NCBI GenBank assembly: GCA_945875745.1
Contig: CAMCLJ010000001.1
Span: 61,853 to 125,852, forward strand
Length of the DNA stretch: 64,000 bases
Source: Chlamydia trachomatis
Lineage (GTDB): Bacteria > Chlamydiota > Chlamydiia > Chlamydiales > Rhabdochlamydiaceae
Direction of reading: 5' to 3'
The translations under genes were made by a program, and so were the position numbers. Below the pieces are notes generated by a model that made no database searches, was not told where the DNA came from, and saw only the letters and a list, made by a program, of their open reading frames with translations. Positions 1 to 8,598 of this stretch are shown one piece after another; positions within the stretch are counted from its first letter, which is position 1, and the number at the start of each line of letters is the position of its first letter.

Positions 1-883
1 AGGCTGCTAAATGAGTCTGATCTATATCAGAATACTCAAGGATTCGTAATCCTTGAGGAAGTATTGCTACAACACCTACCGATTCACTAGGATCAGTTCT
101 CTCTATGGCTTTGAATGCAATATCTACCTTTTTTTGTTCGTGAATTCCAATTAATCCAAAAGGATAAGGATCCGCCAGTGGGTTATCAATAGGGATGACA
201 TTGATGTACTCTACCCCCATATTACTCCATTTTTCTAGGACGCCGCATCGATCCAAAGATAAAAAAGACCGTCCGTTTCCATTAGGCCCTTCTGCTAAGA
301 CACCTGGACTTTCTAGACACCATCCCCCATCTTTAGTTAAAAAAGGCATATTGTCTTGGCAGACCAAAGTAATCTGTGATCGATCCAGCCCAAAAAAGCT
401 ATTTTCAAACAAATACAACTCGATATCTTGGATCGTTTTATCCGAAACGATAATAGCTATTTGTAAAGGATAAGAGACATAATCTGATAAAACCTTCGTT
501 TTTTCCATTGCCATCTGTAGCAATGTCTTGCCTATAATTGGAGATACAGGAACCAAAGCCTTAGGACGTACAGAACTTAGACGGGTACCTTGACCACCTG
601 CCAATAGAACACAAGCTACCTTACCAAGAGCCACCTGCTTAAAACCAATTATATCTGTCAGCTCTGATGGTTCTTCATACGCAGGGGGCATCGCTTCTTC
701 GAGGCTTAAACGATTTTTATGAGCTAACCGCTCTCTTTGAATCGCAAGAGTTGCTGCCCCATATTTAGCTAACCGCTCGTAAAAAAAAGAGAGCTGCTTT
801 TCATTAAGCAGCTCTATACCGAGAGCTAAATCATCTTGCTGCAACCCATGTAATAAATCGATAACCCGTTGTTGAGTAATCAT
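1..883 (-). CDS. UDPGP-family nucleotidyltransferase (UDP-N-acetylglucosamine / UDP-sugar pyrophosphorylase), 3' end missing
   Basis: The gene starts at the ATG at 883 and runs off the left edge, leaving about 294 residues. Residues 92-102 read LLAGGQGTRLS, the nucleotide-binding signature of the eukaryote-like UDPGP family (UAP1-type), followed by RPKALVPV. The N-terminal ~80 residues are helical and charged, as in UAP1-like enzymes. Family members join UTP and a sugar-1-phosphate in the cytosol to give UDP-GlcNAc, UDP-GalNAc or UDP-glucose. The ATG directly abuts the TAA stop of the preceding GT9-like gene, so the two are probably translationally coupled and this is the third gene of the operon starting near 2.9 kb. 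Substrate cannot be decided from the visible part. The family is known in Chlamydia too, so this is not evidence of recent transfer. Confidence 0.85.
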   Translation of the reverse strand, partial: MITQQRVIDLLHGLQQDDLALGIELLNEKQLSFFYERLAKYGAATLAIQRERLAHKNRLSLEEAMPPAYEEPSELTDIIGFKQVALGKVACVLLAGGQGTRLSSVRPKALVPVSPIIGKTLLQMAMEKTKVLSDYVSYPLQIAIIVSDKTIQDIELYLFENSFFGLDRSQITLVCQDNMPFLTKDGGWCLESPGVLAEGPNGNGRSFLSLDRCGVLEKWSNMGVEYINVIPIDNPLADPYPFGLIGIHEQKKVDIAFKAIERTDPSESVGVVAILPQGLRILEYSDIDQTHLAA

Positions 884-1795
884 TTAAGACCTCGATAGAG
901 AAAGAGCAAATAGAACCTCTTGCACTGTAACGCCACTGAGATCCCCATTTTTAGCGATCACAGGGGTATGAGTAAGGAAAGGATTCGGAGAATCTACACC
1001 CTGCTTTAAAACCCCTTGGGAAGGATCTGCCCATAACGAAACAATGTGGATCTTAAAGGGGCAATCTAAATAATAAGTGATCGAAAGAATACCTGAGTCT
1101 GGCAGAAGCAAATGGCTACAACGATTTTTTATAACACTGATCATCTGTTTCAAAGAAGTCCTTCCCCTTAAATCAATAACACCTTCGAATTCAACAGGGT
1201 CCTTGCTCAGCGAACCAAACACAATCACTTTTTTTCCGTATTCTCGGTAGACTTTTGCAAACACCTCTTCAAACTTTTCTCGGGGCCAATTCTTTTCATA
1301 CCCATAAACCGTTTCAGAATGCAGATGTACCCCAAGATAATCTTGTGTTTTATCTAGATCAAAATCTAAACACCCCTCATCCCCAGAAGAATCCCAGTGT
1401 AGTTTAGGAGTAAGTACACCTAGTTGCCACCTAACCCAATAGGTTGGGTCCGGCGACTCTATCACAACATCCCAATCCTTTTTGACTTTTCCATATGTCC
1501 CTAAAGCAATATCAACATCTATAGGATCCTTGCGTCTCCAAAAGGGAATAGATAAGACTTCTATTCCTCTAAGCATTTCAAATCCCTCTCGTAAATCATC
1601 CCTTGTAATCACGGTGACGTGTGCACTTGGAATAAACTCTTTAATCCTGAATATCAATGCGTACATTCCTAATGGGATATCTCCCAGACCACGGTTCCAA
1701 ACAATTAAAAAAGAACACTTATCTGCACGAACAGATCTTCGAAGCAAAGTATCCAATGGATTGGGCAATAGTTTTCTTAGAATACCCTTTAACAT
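884..1795 (-). CDS. GT9-like (heptosyltransferase-fold) glycosyltransferase
   Basis: A 303-residue protein starting at ATG 1795. The region WNRGLGDIPLGMYAL (about residues 33-47) matches the N-terminal phosphate-binding loop of GT9 enzymes, and the C-terminal half has the second Rossmann-like unit (KVIVFGSLSKDP; LLLPDSGILSITYYLDCP), where canonical enzymes read xxNDSGPMHLAAAL. The fold is therefore clear but the sequence is divergent, and donor and acceptor cannot be named. It overlaps the upstream waaF-like gene by 7 bases and its stop abuts the start of the UDPGP gene, so all three are co-transcribed. A role in LPS or another surface glycan is inferred from the neighbours. No membrane segment is visible; a cytosolic, membrane-associated enzyme is expected. 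Confidence 0.7.
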   Translation of the reverse strand: MLKGILRKLLPNPLDTLLRRSVRADKCSFLIVWNRGLGDIPLGMYALIFRIKEFIPSAHVTVITRDDLREGFEMLRGIEVLSIPFWRRKDPIDVDIALGTYGKVKKDWDVVIESPDPTYWVRWQLGVLTPKLHWDSSGDEGCLDFDLDKTQDYLGVHLHSETVYGYEKNWPREKFEEVFAKVYREYGKKVIVFGSLSKDPVEFEGVIDLRGRTSLKQMISVIKNRCSHLLLPDSGILSITYYLDCPFKIHIVSLWADPSQGVLKQGVDSPNPFLTHTPVIAKNGDLSGVTVQEVLFALSLSRS

Positions 1796-2871
1796 GACTT
1801 GCTAATGGGGAGTATAGGATGTTTCTGCTTTTTGTTATGGAGAACATTAATCAATTCTTGATACACCTCATCTGTCTCTATTTTCTTCATGCAACGAAAA
1901 TCAATAGGACATGTTCTCTGATAGCAGGGGGAACACTCCACCGATTTTTGAATTACCACACCAGAACAAAAAGGGCCTGTTACTTCTTTGCTTGTCGATC
2001 CAAATAAAGCCACAATCGGAACACTAAGTGCCGCTGCAATATGCATAGGCCCGCTGTCATTTGTAAGTAAAACATCACAACATGTGAGCAAGGAACCCAG
2101 CTCCCTTAAAGACGTTAATCCTGCTAAATTAACAACACGAGGAGAAAGACCGTAAGAAATCTCTTTGACTAAAGAGGATGTCGCTTGATCTCCAAAATAA
2201 ATAACAAAAACATTTTTATCTTCCAGCAGACGTCTTGTAATCTCCCGAAATCGTTCTGGCAACCAACATTTTGCCGATCCATATGTTGCACCTGGGTTAA
2301 TCCCAATAATTTGATGGTGCTCAGAGATTCCGTGCTGGCGCAAAAGATTTCTAGCCTGGCTTATTTCTTGCTCGGAAACGAAGATTCTAGGGGGAGTAGT
2401 TGATATAGGGAGATCGATTGAACTCAGTAGTTGTTTATAGGTGGTTACCAGATGTTGCTCATGAATACCATTTGGCAGAGAAACTGGATGAGTGAGTAAT
2501 AACCCCCTCCCCTTTGTATCAAAACCGATTCTATTTTGCACCTTTCCTTGCCAAAACCACCAAGCAGAAGAAAGAGAGTTCGTGAGCAAGACCCCTAAAT
2601 CATATTTCCCTTGCTGCAGCTTTTCTACAATCCCTTTTCGATCAGAATGACGACTAAAAGGACTAGTCTTGCTAAAGGAAAAGATTTCATCAATGTCAGG
2701 ATCTTCTTCTAGAAGCTCAGATAGTGGAGTTCTACACATAGCTGTGATTTTTGCCTGAGGGAAGGCACGACGTAAATCAGCGAGAATAGGGGTAGCCATG
2801 ACCATATCACCTACCCAATTAGGCATACGGACAATAATATTTTTAGGGTTCAACAACTCTCCCATTAACAT
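1789..2871 (-). CDS. waaF: ADP-heptose--LPS heptosyltransferase II-like (WaaF/RfaF)
   Basis: The motif VRMPNWVGDMVMATP near the N-terminus is diagnostic of WaaF, and the C-terminal half carries GINPGATYGSAKCW and LLTNDSGPMHIAAALSVPIVALFG, the donor-binding region of GT9 enzymes. WaaF adds the second heptose to the inner core of LPS on the cytosolic face of the inner membrane. The start is uncertain: the frame is open upstream to a TTG at 2919 and an ATG at 2913, but the ATG at 2871 places the conserved motif about 16 residues in, as in known WaaF proteins. None of these starts has a strong ribosome-binding site. First gene of a leftward operon with the next GT9 gene and the UDPGP gene. Whether this organism makes heptose cannot be seen here. 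Confidence 0.8.
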   Translation of the reverse strand: MLMGELLNPKNIIVRMPNWVGDMVMATPILADLRRAFPQAKITAMCRTPLSELLEEDPDIDEIFSFSKTSPFSRHSDRKGIVEKLQQGKYDLGVLLTNSLSSAWWFWQGKVQNRIGFDTKGRGLLLTHPVSLPNGIHEQHLVTTYKQLLSSIDLPISTTPPRIFVSEQEISQARNLLRQHGISEHHQIIGINPGATYGSAKCWLPERFREITRRLLEDKNVFVIYFGDQATSSLVKEISYGLSPRVVNLAGLTSLRELGSLLTCCDVLLTNDSGPMHIAAALSVPIVALFGSTSKEVTGPFCSGVVIQKSVECSPCYQRTCPIDFRCMKKIETDEVYQELINVLHNKKQKHPILPISKSC

Positions 2872-3121
2872 CTCACTTGGTTTAAAATAAAACTTCGCTC
2901 CCTTAAAAACCATATACAATGCTTATTTGCTCTATGCAAAATGCTTCCAAAGATAGCAAGAGACCTCGATTTTGTACACCACAGAATCCTTTGATAACAC
3001 ACTTTTACATATCGTCTCAAAAAACAGAAAAATCTACAAAATAAAAATCTTTACTAGATTTAAGAGCGTAGCAATTTAATTTCCAATCTATTATCAATAA
3101 AGATGAGAACAGGAGATCCTA

Positions 3122-3646
3122 ATGCATCTAAATGATTCACAAAAAGAATTAACAATTATTGGGATCGATCCAGGAACTCGAATTACCGGGTTTGGTGTGA
3201 TTACATCAGGAGCGCGTATGGAAACATTAGACTTTGGATGTATCCGTCCACCTGTAACATTACCGATACCTCAAAAATATCTCGTGATCTTTGAAAGCAT
3301 CGAACATCTTATCACAAAATATAAACCAGATGCTATTGCGGTAGAGACGCAATTTGTGTATAAAAATGTACAGAGCGCTATGAAATTAGGAATGGCTCGA
3401 GGAATGGTTCTTGTTGCCGGCGCTAAACATAATATACCGTTATTTGAATATGCTCCTAAAAAAGCAAAACTAGCGGTTGTAGGCAACGGTAACGCTAGCA
3501 AAGAGCAGGTTCAAAAAATGGTACAAACACTACTTAGACTACCTCAAATGCCCACTCCCGAAGATGCTTCCGATGCGTTAGCACTGGCCATATGCCATGC
3601 AAATAATGCCTATTTTCAAAACTCCATATTAAAAGGCGTAAGATGA
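3122..3646 (+). CDS. ruvC: Holliday junction resolvase RuvC
   Basis: A 174-residue RNase H-fold endonuclease of normal RuvC length. Catalytic acidic residues are visible: Asp16 in IGIDPGTRITGFGVI, Glu near residue 75 in AVETQF, and the C-terminal Asp pair near 147 in EDASDALALAICHA. RuvC cuts four-way junctions after RuvAB branch migration. The start ATG follows an AGGAG box at 3111. Its end overlaps the start of ruvA by four bases (ATGA), so the two are coupled. The ruvC-ruvA pairing without ruvB is also how I recall the order in Chlamydia. Confidence 0.97.
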   Translation: MHLNDSQKELTIIGIDPGTRITGFGVITSGARMETLDFGCIRPPVTLPIPQKYLVIFESIEHLITKYKPDAIAVETQFVYKNVQSAMKLGMARGMVLVAGAKHNIPLFEYAPKKAKLAVVGNGNASKEQVQKMVQTLLRLPQMPTPEDASDALALAICHANNAYFQNSILKGVR

Positions 3647-4230
3647 TTGAGTATATTAAAGGAATTCTAACTGACTCTAGCCCCTCTTGTGCGGTGATAG
3701 AGACGAATGGAATTGGATATAAGCTTGCCACTCCATTAAATGCTTATGGGAAGCTTACTCAAATCGGCACCGAAGCTGCCTTATTTATATCCACAGTCAT
3801 TAGAGAAGATGCGCATAAAAGCTATGGATTTATATCAAGGATGGAGCGGGATTTTTTCGAAAAACTGATTGACGTATCTGGGGTAGGGCCGAAAACAGCT
3901 CTAGCTCTAATTGGTCATATGGAGCTATCAGATTTGCAACTAGCTATTGCACAGTCAAATAGCATCCTGCTAAGCAAAGTGCCTGGGATCGGGAAAAAAA
4001 CGGCCGAAAGACTTATTGTTGAATTAAAAGATAAAACATCCTTAACGTCCGTGACCAACAGCCCATCTGCCACGCTGAAAAAAGATCTTTTTTCAGATGC
4101 ACTCAATGCCCTTGTGAATTTAGGGTATCACCCGCTGCAGGCACAAAAAGCTGTTAAACAAATTCTCGCACAATCCGATCAAGAACCCGATCTAGCGGCT
4201 TTAATTACTGCAGCATTAAGGGTCTTTTAA
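3643..4230 (+). CDS. ruvA: Holliday junction branch migration protein RuvA
   Basis: A 195-residue protein with the three RuvA domains: an N-terminal OB fold (MIEYIKGILTD...AVIETNGIGYKL), two helix-hairpin-helix motifs (VSGVGPKTALALIG and VPGIGKKTAERLIVELKD), a linker, and domain III (DALNALVNLGYHPLQAQKAVKQIL), which contacts RuvB. It binds Holliday junctions as a tetramer and loads the RuvB motor. Translationally coupled to ruvC through an ATGA overlap. A terminator-like hairpin follows the stop. Confidence 0.97.
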   Translation: MIEYIKGILTDSSPSCAVIETNGIGYKLATPLNAYGKLTQIGTEAALFISTVIREDAHKSYGFISRMERDFFEKLIDVSGVGPKTALALIGHMELSDLQLAIAQSNSILLSKVPGIGKKTAERLIVELKDKTSLTSVTNSPSATLKKDLFSDALNALVNLGYHPLQAQKAVKQILAQSDQEPDLAALITAALRVF

Positions 4231-4268
4231 ATAAAGGGAGCTCCAGCGACCCCATTTAAATGTTTTTT
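4226..4268 (+). terminator. Probable Rho-independent terminator of ruvCA
   Basis: A two-part stem (TTTAAAT at 4226-4232 with ATTTAAA at 4254-4260, and an inner GGG/CCC) is followed by six T residues at 4263-4268. It overlaps the ruvA stop. The stem is AT-rich, so strength is uncertain. Confidence 0.45.
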
Positions 4269-4322
4269 CGCAATCCAGATATCGCTATCAGGTAGATAAA
4301 AATCCAAGAAAAAAAGGTGTTT

Positions 4323-4877
4323 ATGAAAATTTTGCTTTCATTTGTATTTTTATCTTTTGGCATTCTAGCCCATGCCGATACTTTGCAATCATTTGCTTCT
4401 TTAAAAGGGTTGAAATCTTTTACAGTATATAATCAGATTTCTCCTTACCCACTATACCTATCTTCCACCTCTGCTTTAACAGAAGAGTTGAAAAAAATGG
4501 GCGTGACAGTGAACATGACTTCACAAAAAGCCTTCAATGACAACTTCTATGCTGCTATGGTTCAGCCTGTTTTTTTAAAGCTATCGATAGAAAATTCGAT
4601 AGTAGAAGTTCCGAAAACTCTTGATATGGACAAACAATTGAAAGTTGAAGTCCACCTTATTCTTGAGGCTATCAAAGGTTTTTCTGAAGATAAAAAAGAA
4701 GAAAAAGCGCCTATGACTCTCTGGATTGTCGATGAAGTTATTGATTTTTCTTCTGATGAGGCACGGCTTCTCAACGATGCAACTGATGCCATAAAAAAAT
4801 TGTCTAAAAAATTTGCTGAAGCATATCGGGCAGCGAATCCTAAATCAGAAAATAATCCAACGTTTTTTCTTTTATAA
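4323..4877 (+). CDS. Small exported protein of unknown function
   Basis: A 184-residue protein from the ATG at 4323; an in-frame GTG at 4317 is possible but less likely. The first ~19 residues are a clear signal peptide (MKILLSFVFLSFGILAHA, then DTL), so it is secreted to the periplasm or beyond. The rest is soluble, mixed alpha/beta in appearance, with a charged middle (EDKKEEKAP) and a helical C-terminal stretch. I recognise no domain. A hypothetical gene also follows ruvC/ruvA in Chlamydia as I recall, so it may be a lineage-specific conserved protein. It stands alone between two terminator-like hairpins. Confidence 0.75.
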   Translation: MKILLSFVFLSFGILAHADTLQSFASLKGLKSFTVYNQISPYPLYLSSTSALTEELKKMGVTVNMTSQKAFNDNFYAAMVQPVFLKLSIENSIVEVPKTLDMDKQLKVEVHLILEAIKGFSEDKKEEKAPMTLWIVDEVIDFSSDEARLLNDATDAIKKLSKKFAEAYRAANPKSENNPTFFLL

Positions 4878-4919
4878 GCTGATCCCTATGCATACAGGCC
4901 AATAGAATCAGCTTTTTTA
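4876..4919 (+). terminator. Rho-independent terminator
   Basis: An eight-base perfect stem (AAGCTGAT at 4876-4883 with ATCAGCTT at 4907-4914) runs into a T tract ending at 4918. It begins inside the stop codon of the preceding small exported protein gene. Confidence 0.65.
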
Positions 4920-5397
4920 TTTGCGGCGGTTTTCTTGAACTATTTTTTCGCAAAGATGAAGGGAAATTATGGGTATTCATTCTCTTGAGAAGCAACAACG
5001 CTCCTCGAACGGGATGCTTTGCTTTAAAGGGGTGGTGCAATTTATAAATCTTTTCAAATCAGGGCAATAGTCTTTAGGTTTTGTTTATCTAAAAAACCGC
5101 AGGGTTTAAAAAGTATCTATATTTTTTGTAACTACAGTTTTTCAAGGGAGCAGCCCAGAGATCTCTAACGGGATTGACCGAATTAGACCCTGTTTGCTAG
5201 GATCCAATCTTAGATAACAAATCAAGGGGGTCCCTATGTTTCTGGTAATCTATAGCTTTGACCAGTCTTCTTATGTTTGTTTTTCAACCTCATTTAATAC
5301 ATTTTCTATTAATACATCCGGCCTTGGATATTAAAACCATTTGATACAAACTACCTATAACGTTAATATTGCGATATTTTAATATTCTAGGGAGTTT
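4920..5397. other. Intergenic region, about 480 bases, no clear gene
   Basis: No open frame with convincing composition. The only item is a possible 32-residue peptide (5236-5334, plus strand, starts MFLVIYSFDQ) whose ATG lies 5-6 bases after a run of G residues (AAGGGGG) that could serve as a ribosome-binding site; nothing else supports it. The region presumably holds the promoter of the symporter gene. Confidence 0.4.
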
Positions 5398-6570
5398 ATG
5401 ATCAAAAAAATGCCTTTTATTTTAATAATTGTCATGTCAATCGCTGGGTTATTAGAATCTCACATCCCTCTGAATATAAAAGGTTTCGTTTATGGGATCA
5501 GCCTATCTATTAAGTCGATCTTAATTTTTTTACTGCCTGGATTAATTTTTTTACTACTATTTAAAACAGCCTCCACTCTAGCTAAAGGGGCTACAAAGCT
5601 TATTTTTATTATTTTAGGATTTGTGATTCTATCGAATTGCATTTCGACTTTTTCTAGCTACGGAATCGGTAAAGCCCTACATAAATGCAATATTTCCTTG
5701 CAAATGCCGGATCACGCAAACGAACTGACATCTCTTTGGCATCTTCAGCTCCCGACTTTTTTATCAAATAGCATGTCTTTGCTGATGGGACTTATAACTG
5801 GAATTATAGCAGGAATGGTCAAACACCCCTTCATCAGTAAACTCCACAAAATTGCCGACTCAATGATTTCCCGTCTTCTTACATTTTTTATATGGATTAT
5901 TCCCTTCTTTATTCTAGGGTTTATTATCAAACTTGCTCACGATAAAATTTTATCGTCTTTACTCAAAGAATATGCTTTTATTTTTATCGTAATAGCCACG
6001 GTTCAAGTCGGATACGTGACCCTTTTGTATTTGATTATTAATAAATTTAATCTAAAAAAATCGATTGAGAGCATAAACAATATGCTCCCTGCAGCTCTGG
6101 TAGGTTTTGGCGCTATGTCCAGTGCTGCTGCAATGCCTCTGACACTCATTGGCGCTGGAAAAAATGGGAAAAATCCAGATGTTGCCAAATCATGCATTCC
6201 GGCAACGGTCAATATCCATTTGATTGGTGACTGTTTAGCCATACCTATTTTTGCCTTTGCAGTCCTTAAAAACTTTAGCATGGCTGAACCAAGCTTCATT
6301 CAATACAGCTTGTTTGCTCTTTTCTTTGTTCTAGCCAAATTTTCTGTAGCGGCGATTCCGGGAGGAGGGATTATAGTAATGCTACCTATTTTAGAAGGAC
6401 ACCTGGGATTTACCTCCCCTATGATGTCTTTAATCACAGCACTATATATTTTGTTTGATCCAGTTATTACCATGGTAAACATCCTCGGCAATGGAGCGTT
6501 TGCGCAATTTGTGGATCGTTTTTTCCACCTGACAGAAAAAAAACAAGAAACCACTCAATTAGTAAACTAA
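5398..6570 (+). CDS. Dicarboxylate/amino acid:cation symporter (SDF/DAACS family)
   Basis: A 390-residue, very hydrophobic protein with about eight membrane segments. The C-terminal half has the family hallmarks: a serine-rich re-entrant loop (GAMSSAAAMPLT, about residue 240), the PGGGI loop (about 320) and a following helix with DPVITMVNILGNGA, which binds substrate and sodium. These transporters take up glutamate, aspartate or C4-dicarboxylates with Na+ or H+ at the inner membrane. The N-terminal half is shorter than usual in GltP/DctA (about 420-440 residues). It stands 20 bases before mnmE and may share its transcript. For a host-dependent bacterium with a succinate dehydrogenase operon nearby, dicarboxylate uptake would be a plausible carbon supply; that link is inference. 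Confidence 0.88.
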   Translation: MIKKMPFILIIVMSIAGLLESHIPLNIKGFVYGISLSIKSILIFLLPGLIFLLLFKTASTLAKGATKLIFIILGFVILSNCISTFSSYGIGKALHKCNISLQMPDHANELTSLWHLQLPTFLSNSMSLLMGLITGIIAGMVKHPFISKLHKIADSMISRLLTFFIWIIPFFILGFIIKLAHDKILSSLLKEYAFIFIVIATVQVGYVTLLYLIINKFNLKKSIESINNMLPAALVGFGAMSSAAAMPLTLIGAGKNGKNPDVAKSCIPATVNIHLIGDCLAIPIFAFAVLKNFSMAEPSFIQYSLFALFFVLAKFSVAAIPGGGIIVMLPILEGHLGFTSPMMSLITALYILFDPVITMVNILGNGAFAQFVDRFFHLTEKKQETTQLVN

Positions 6571-6589
6571 AACAACACACGCGAGCACC

Positions 6590-7963
6590 ATGCATTTTGT
6601 TCATCGCCCCTACATCCCTAAAGAAACAATCGCAGCTATCGCGACACCCTTAGGAGAAGGGGGGATCGCCGTTATCAGAGTTACAGGAGCTATGGCTCTG
6701 TCTGTAGTAGAAAAAATCTTTTCAGGTCCTATCCACACCTATCAAACTCACACCGCCCATTTAGGGAAAATTACGGATCTAGATCACAGACTGATTGACG
6801 AAGCTTTAGTTCTAGTAATGCTTGGGACGCGCTCTTTTTGTGGAGAAGACACCGTAGAAATCCATTGCCACGGTGGAAGCATTGTCAGTCGAAAGGTGCT
6901 AGACGCTGTTCTGTCGGCAGGGGCCAGAGCTGCACAGCCTGGTGAATTTTCATTCAAAGCCTTCATGAACGGGAAAATGGACTTAGTCCAAGCAGAAGCC
7001 TTGCAAGAATTGATCGGCGCAAAAAACGAAATCGCTTTAAGGCAGGCAGAAGAGCAGCTCCAGGGGTCTTTATCAAAAAAAATCGCCTCTTTCCAAAACG
7101 AGCTCTTTGATATTGCAGCAATATTAGAAGCATGGGTAGATTTTCCAGAAGAAGGGCTTGAATTTGCAAGCAAAGAAGAACTTCTTTCATCCCTTACCTC
7201 CACTCTCCGGGATATGCAATCACTTTCCAATACTTTTGAGGAAGGGCAAGTGATGAAGCAAGGACTCTCTCTTTGCCTAATAGGTCCTCCTAATGCGGGA
7301 AAATCATCCCTGATGAATACCTTACTGGGCAAGGAGCGAGCAATCGTAACCGATATCCCAGGAACAACCAGGGATATTCTAGAAGACGATTTGCTTCTAG
7401 GGGGCCTGCACTTTAGGATTAAAGATACCGCAGGGATTAGAAACACAGAAGAGGCTATTGAAAAAGAAGGAATTCGCCGTTCTAAAAAAGCGATGGCAAG
7501 TGCCGACCTAATTTTATTAGTTTTTGATATCACTCAAAAGTTAACGGAAGCAGAGGAAGATCTATTAGCAGCAGCTCCAGAGTCTAAAACACTGGTCGTA
7601 TGGAATAAAGCTGATCTGCCCCACCAAAACCCCAGACCCACCCCATGCCCCTCTATAGAAATATCAGCAAAAACAAATACAGGTATTCACGAACTGAAAA
7701 ATGCAATTCATAAAATCATATGGAAAAAAGGCCCTCCCTCTCAAGAAGAAATTATTTTAACCAACGTCCGGCATAAACAAGCTCTTGATAATGCAATTCA
7801 GGCAATACTTTCGGTGATCGATGGCTTAGAAAGCGATCTATCACCAGAATTTATCGCCTCGGATATGCGAAGAATCTTAACCGAACTCGGCACAATAATT
7901 GGTAGAGACATCAATGAAGACATCCTAGGCGCTATTTTCTCGAAATTTTGCGTAGGCAAATAA
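6590..7963 (+). CDS. mnmE: tRNA modification GTPase MnmE (TrmE)
   Basis: A 457-residue protein of normal length. The N-terminal formyl-THF-binding domain opens with ETIAAIATPLGEGGIAVIRVTG. The central helical domain is interrupted by a Ras-like G domain with GPPNAGKSS (G1), DIPGTTRD (G2), DTAGI (G3) and NKADL (G4). The protein ends in FCVGK, the conserved C-terminal CxGK. With MnmG it installs the carboxymethylaminomethyl group on wobble uridine 34. The stop overlaps the nth start (TAATG). mnmE-nth-psd clustering matches the order I recall for C. trachomatis. Confidence 0.97.
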   Translation: MHFVHRPYIPKETIAAIATPLGEGGIAVIRVTGAMALSVVEKIFSGPIHTYQTHTAHLGKITDLDHRLIDEALVLVMLGTRSFCGEDTVEIHCHGGSIVSRKVLDAVLSAGARAAQPGEFSFKAFMNGKMDLVQAEALQELIGAKNEIALRQAEEQLQGSLSKKIASFQNELFDIAAILEAWVDFPEEGLEFASKEELLSSLTSTLRDMQSLSNTFEEGQVMKQGLSLCLIGPPNAGKSSLMNTLLGKERAIVTDIPGTTRDILEDDLLLGGLHFRIKDTAGIRNTEEAIEKEGIRRSKKAMASADLILLVFDITQKLTEAEEDLLAAAPESKTLVVWNKADLPHQNPRPTPCPSIEISAKTNTGIHELKNAIHKIIWKKGPPSQEEIILTNVRHKQALDNAIQAILSVIDGLESDLSPEFIASDMRRILTELGTIIGRDINEDILGAIFSKFCVGK

Positions 7964-8598
7964 TGAATAAAAAAGAAAAAGGGATATTCATTCTTAACAT
8001 ATTAAATAAGTTATTTCCAGATCCCATTATTCCGCTGACTCATACAGATACATATACCCTTTTGATTGCGGTATTACTTTCTGCTCAAAGCACTGACGCA
8101 AGGGTAAATACAGTAACACCAATTCTATTTAAAAAAGCTTCTACCCCCGAGGAAATGATACGTCTGGAAATTCAACAAATTGAAGAGATCATCCGTCCGT
8201 GTGGCCTCGGTCCTACAAAAGCAAAAGCTATATGGAACCTATCTAACATTTTGTTAGAGAAATTTAACGGGATAGTCCCGTGTGACATATCGGAATTAGA
8301 ATCCCTGCCCGGTGTAGGCCATAAAACCGCATCTGTTGTGATGATCCAAGGGTTCGATCAACCTGCATTTCCAGTAGACACCCACATTCATAGATGCGCC
8401 AAAAGGTGGGGGCTAAGCAAGGGGCGATCGGTTAAAGAAACAGAAAAAGATCTTAAGACCATTTTTCCAAAAGAAACATGGATTAAACTACATTTACAAA
8501 TCATCTATTTTGCAAGGCAATTCTGTCCTGCCCGCAAGCATGTAATTGAAAACTGCCCTATTTGCAGAACTCTGCTAAGTGGACACTCTGGCCCATAG
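7963..8598 (+). CDS. nth: Endonuclease III (DNA glycosylase/AP lyase)
   Basis: A 211-residue enzyme from the ATG at 7963, which overlaps the mnmE stop by one base; an upstream in-frame start at 7948 lies within mnmE and is unlikely. The helix-hairpin-helix LESLPGVGHKTASVVM carries the catalytic Lys, and PVDTHIHRCAKRWGL carries the catalytic Asp. It removes oxidised pyrimidines. The C-terminal iron-sulphur region is unusual: cysteines are arranged C-x9-C-x2-C with no fourth cysteine before the end, against C-x6-C-x2-C-x5-C in E. coli. The 3' end overlaps the convergent psd gene by 41 bases. Confidence 0.95.
   Translation: MNKKEKGIFILNILNKLFPDPIIPLTHTDTYTLLIAVLLSAQSTDARVNTVTPILFKKASTPEEMIRLEIQQIEEIIRPCGLGPTKAKAIWNLSNILLEKFNGIVPCDISELESLPGVGHKTASVVMIQGFDQPAFPVDTHIHRCAKRWGLSKGRSVKETEKDLKTIFPKETWIKLHLQIIYFARQFCPARKHVIENCPICRTLLSGHSGP

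Noticed and set aside
195..473. A plus-strand frame at the left edge
   Set aside because: Antisense to the truncated UDPGP-family gene, which has the LAGGQGTRL motif in the other strand.
5236..5334. Possible 32-residue peptide after a G-rich ribosome-binding-like run
   Set aside because: Only the box supports it; the product is featureless and the length is near what chance gives.
6784..7533. A 249-codon open frame on the minus strand inside mnmE
   Set aside because: It is fully antisense to a gene with every MnmE motif, has a low-complexity Ser/Arg-rich product and no ribosome-binding site.
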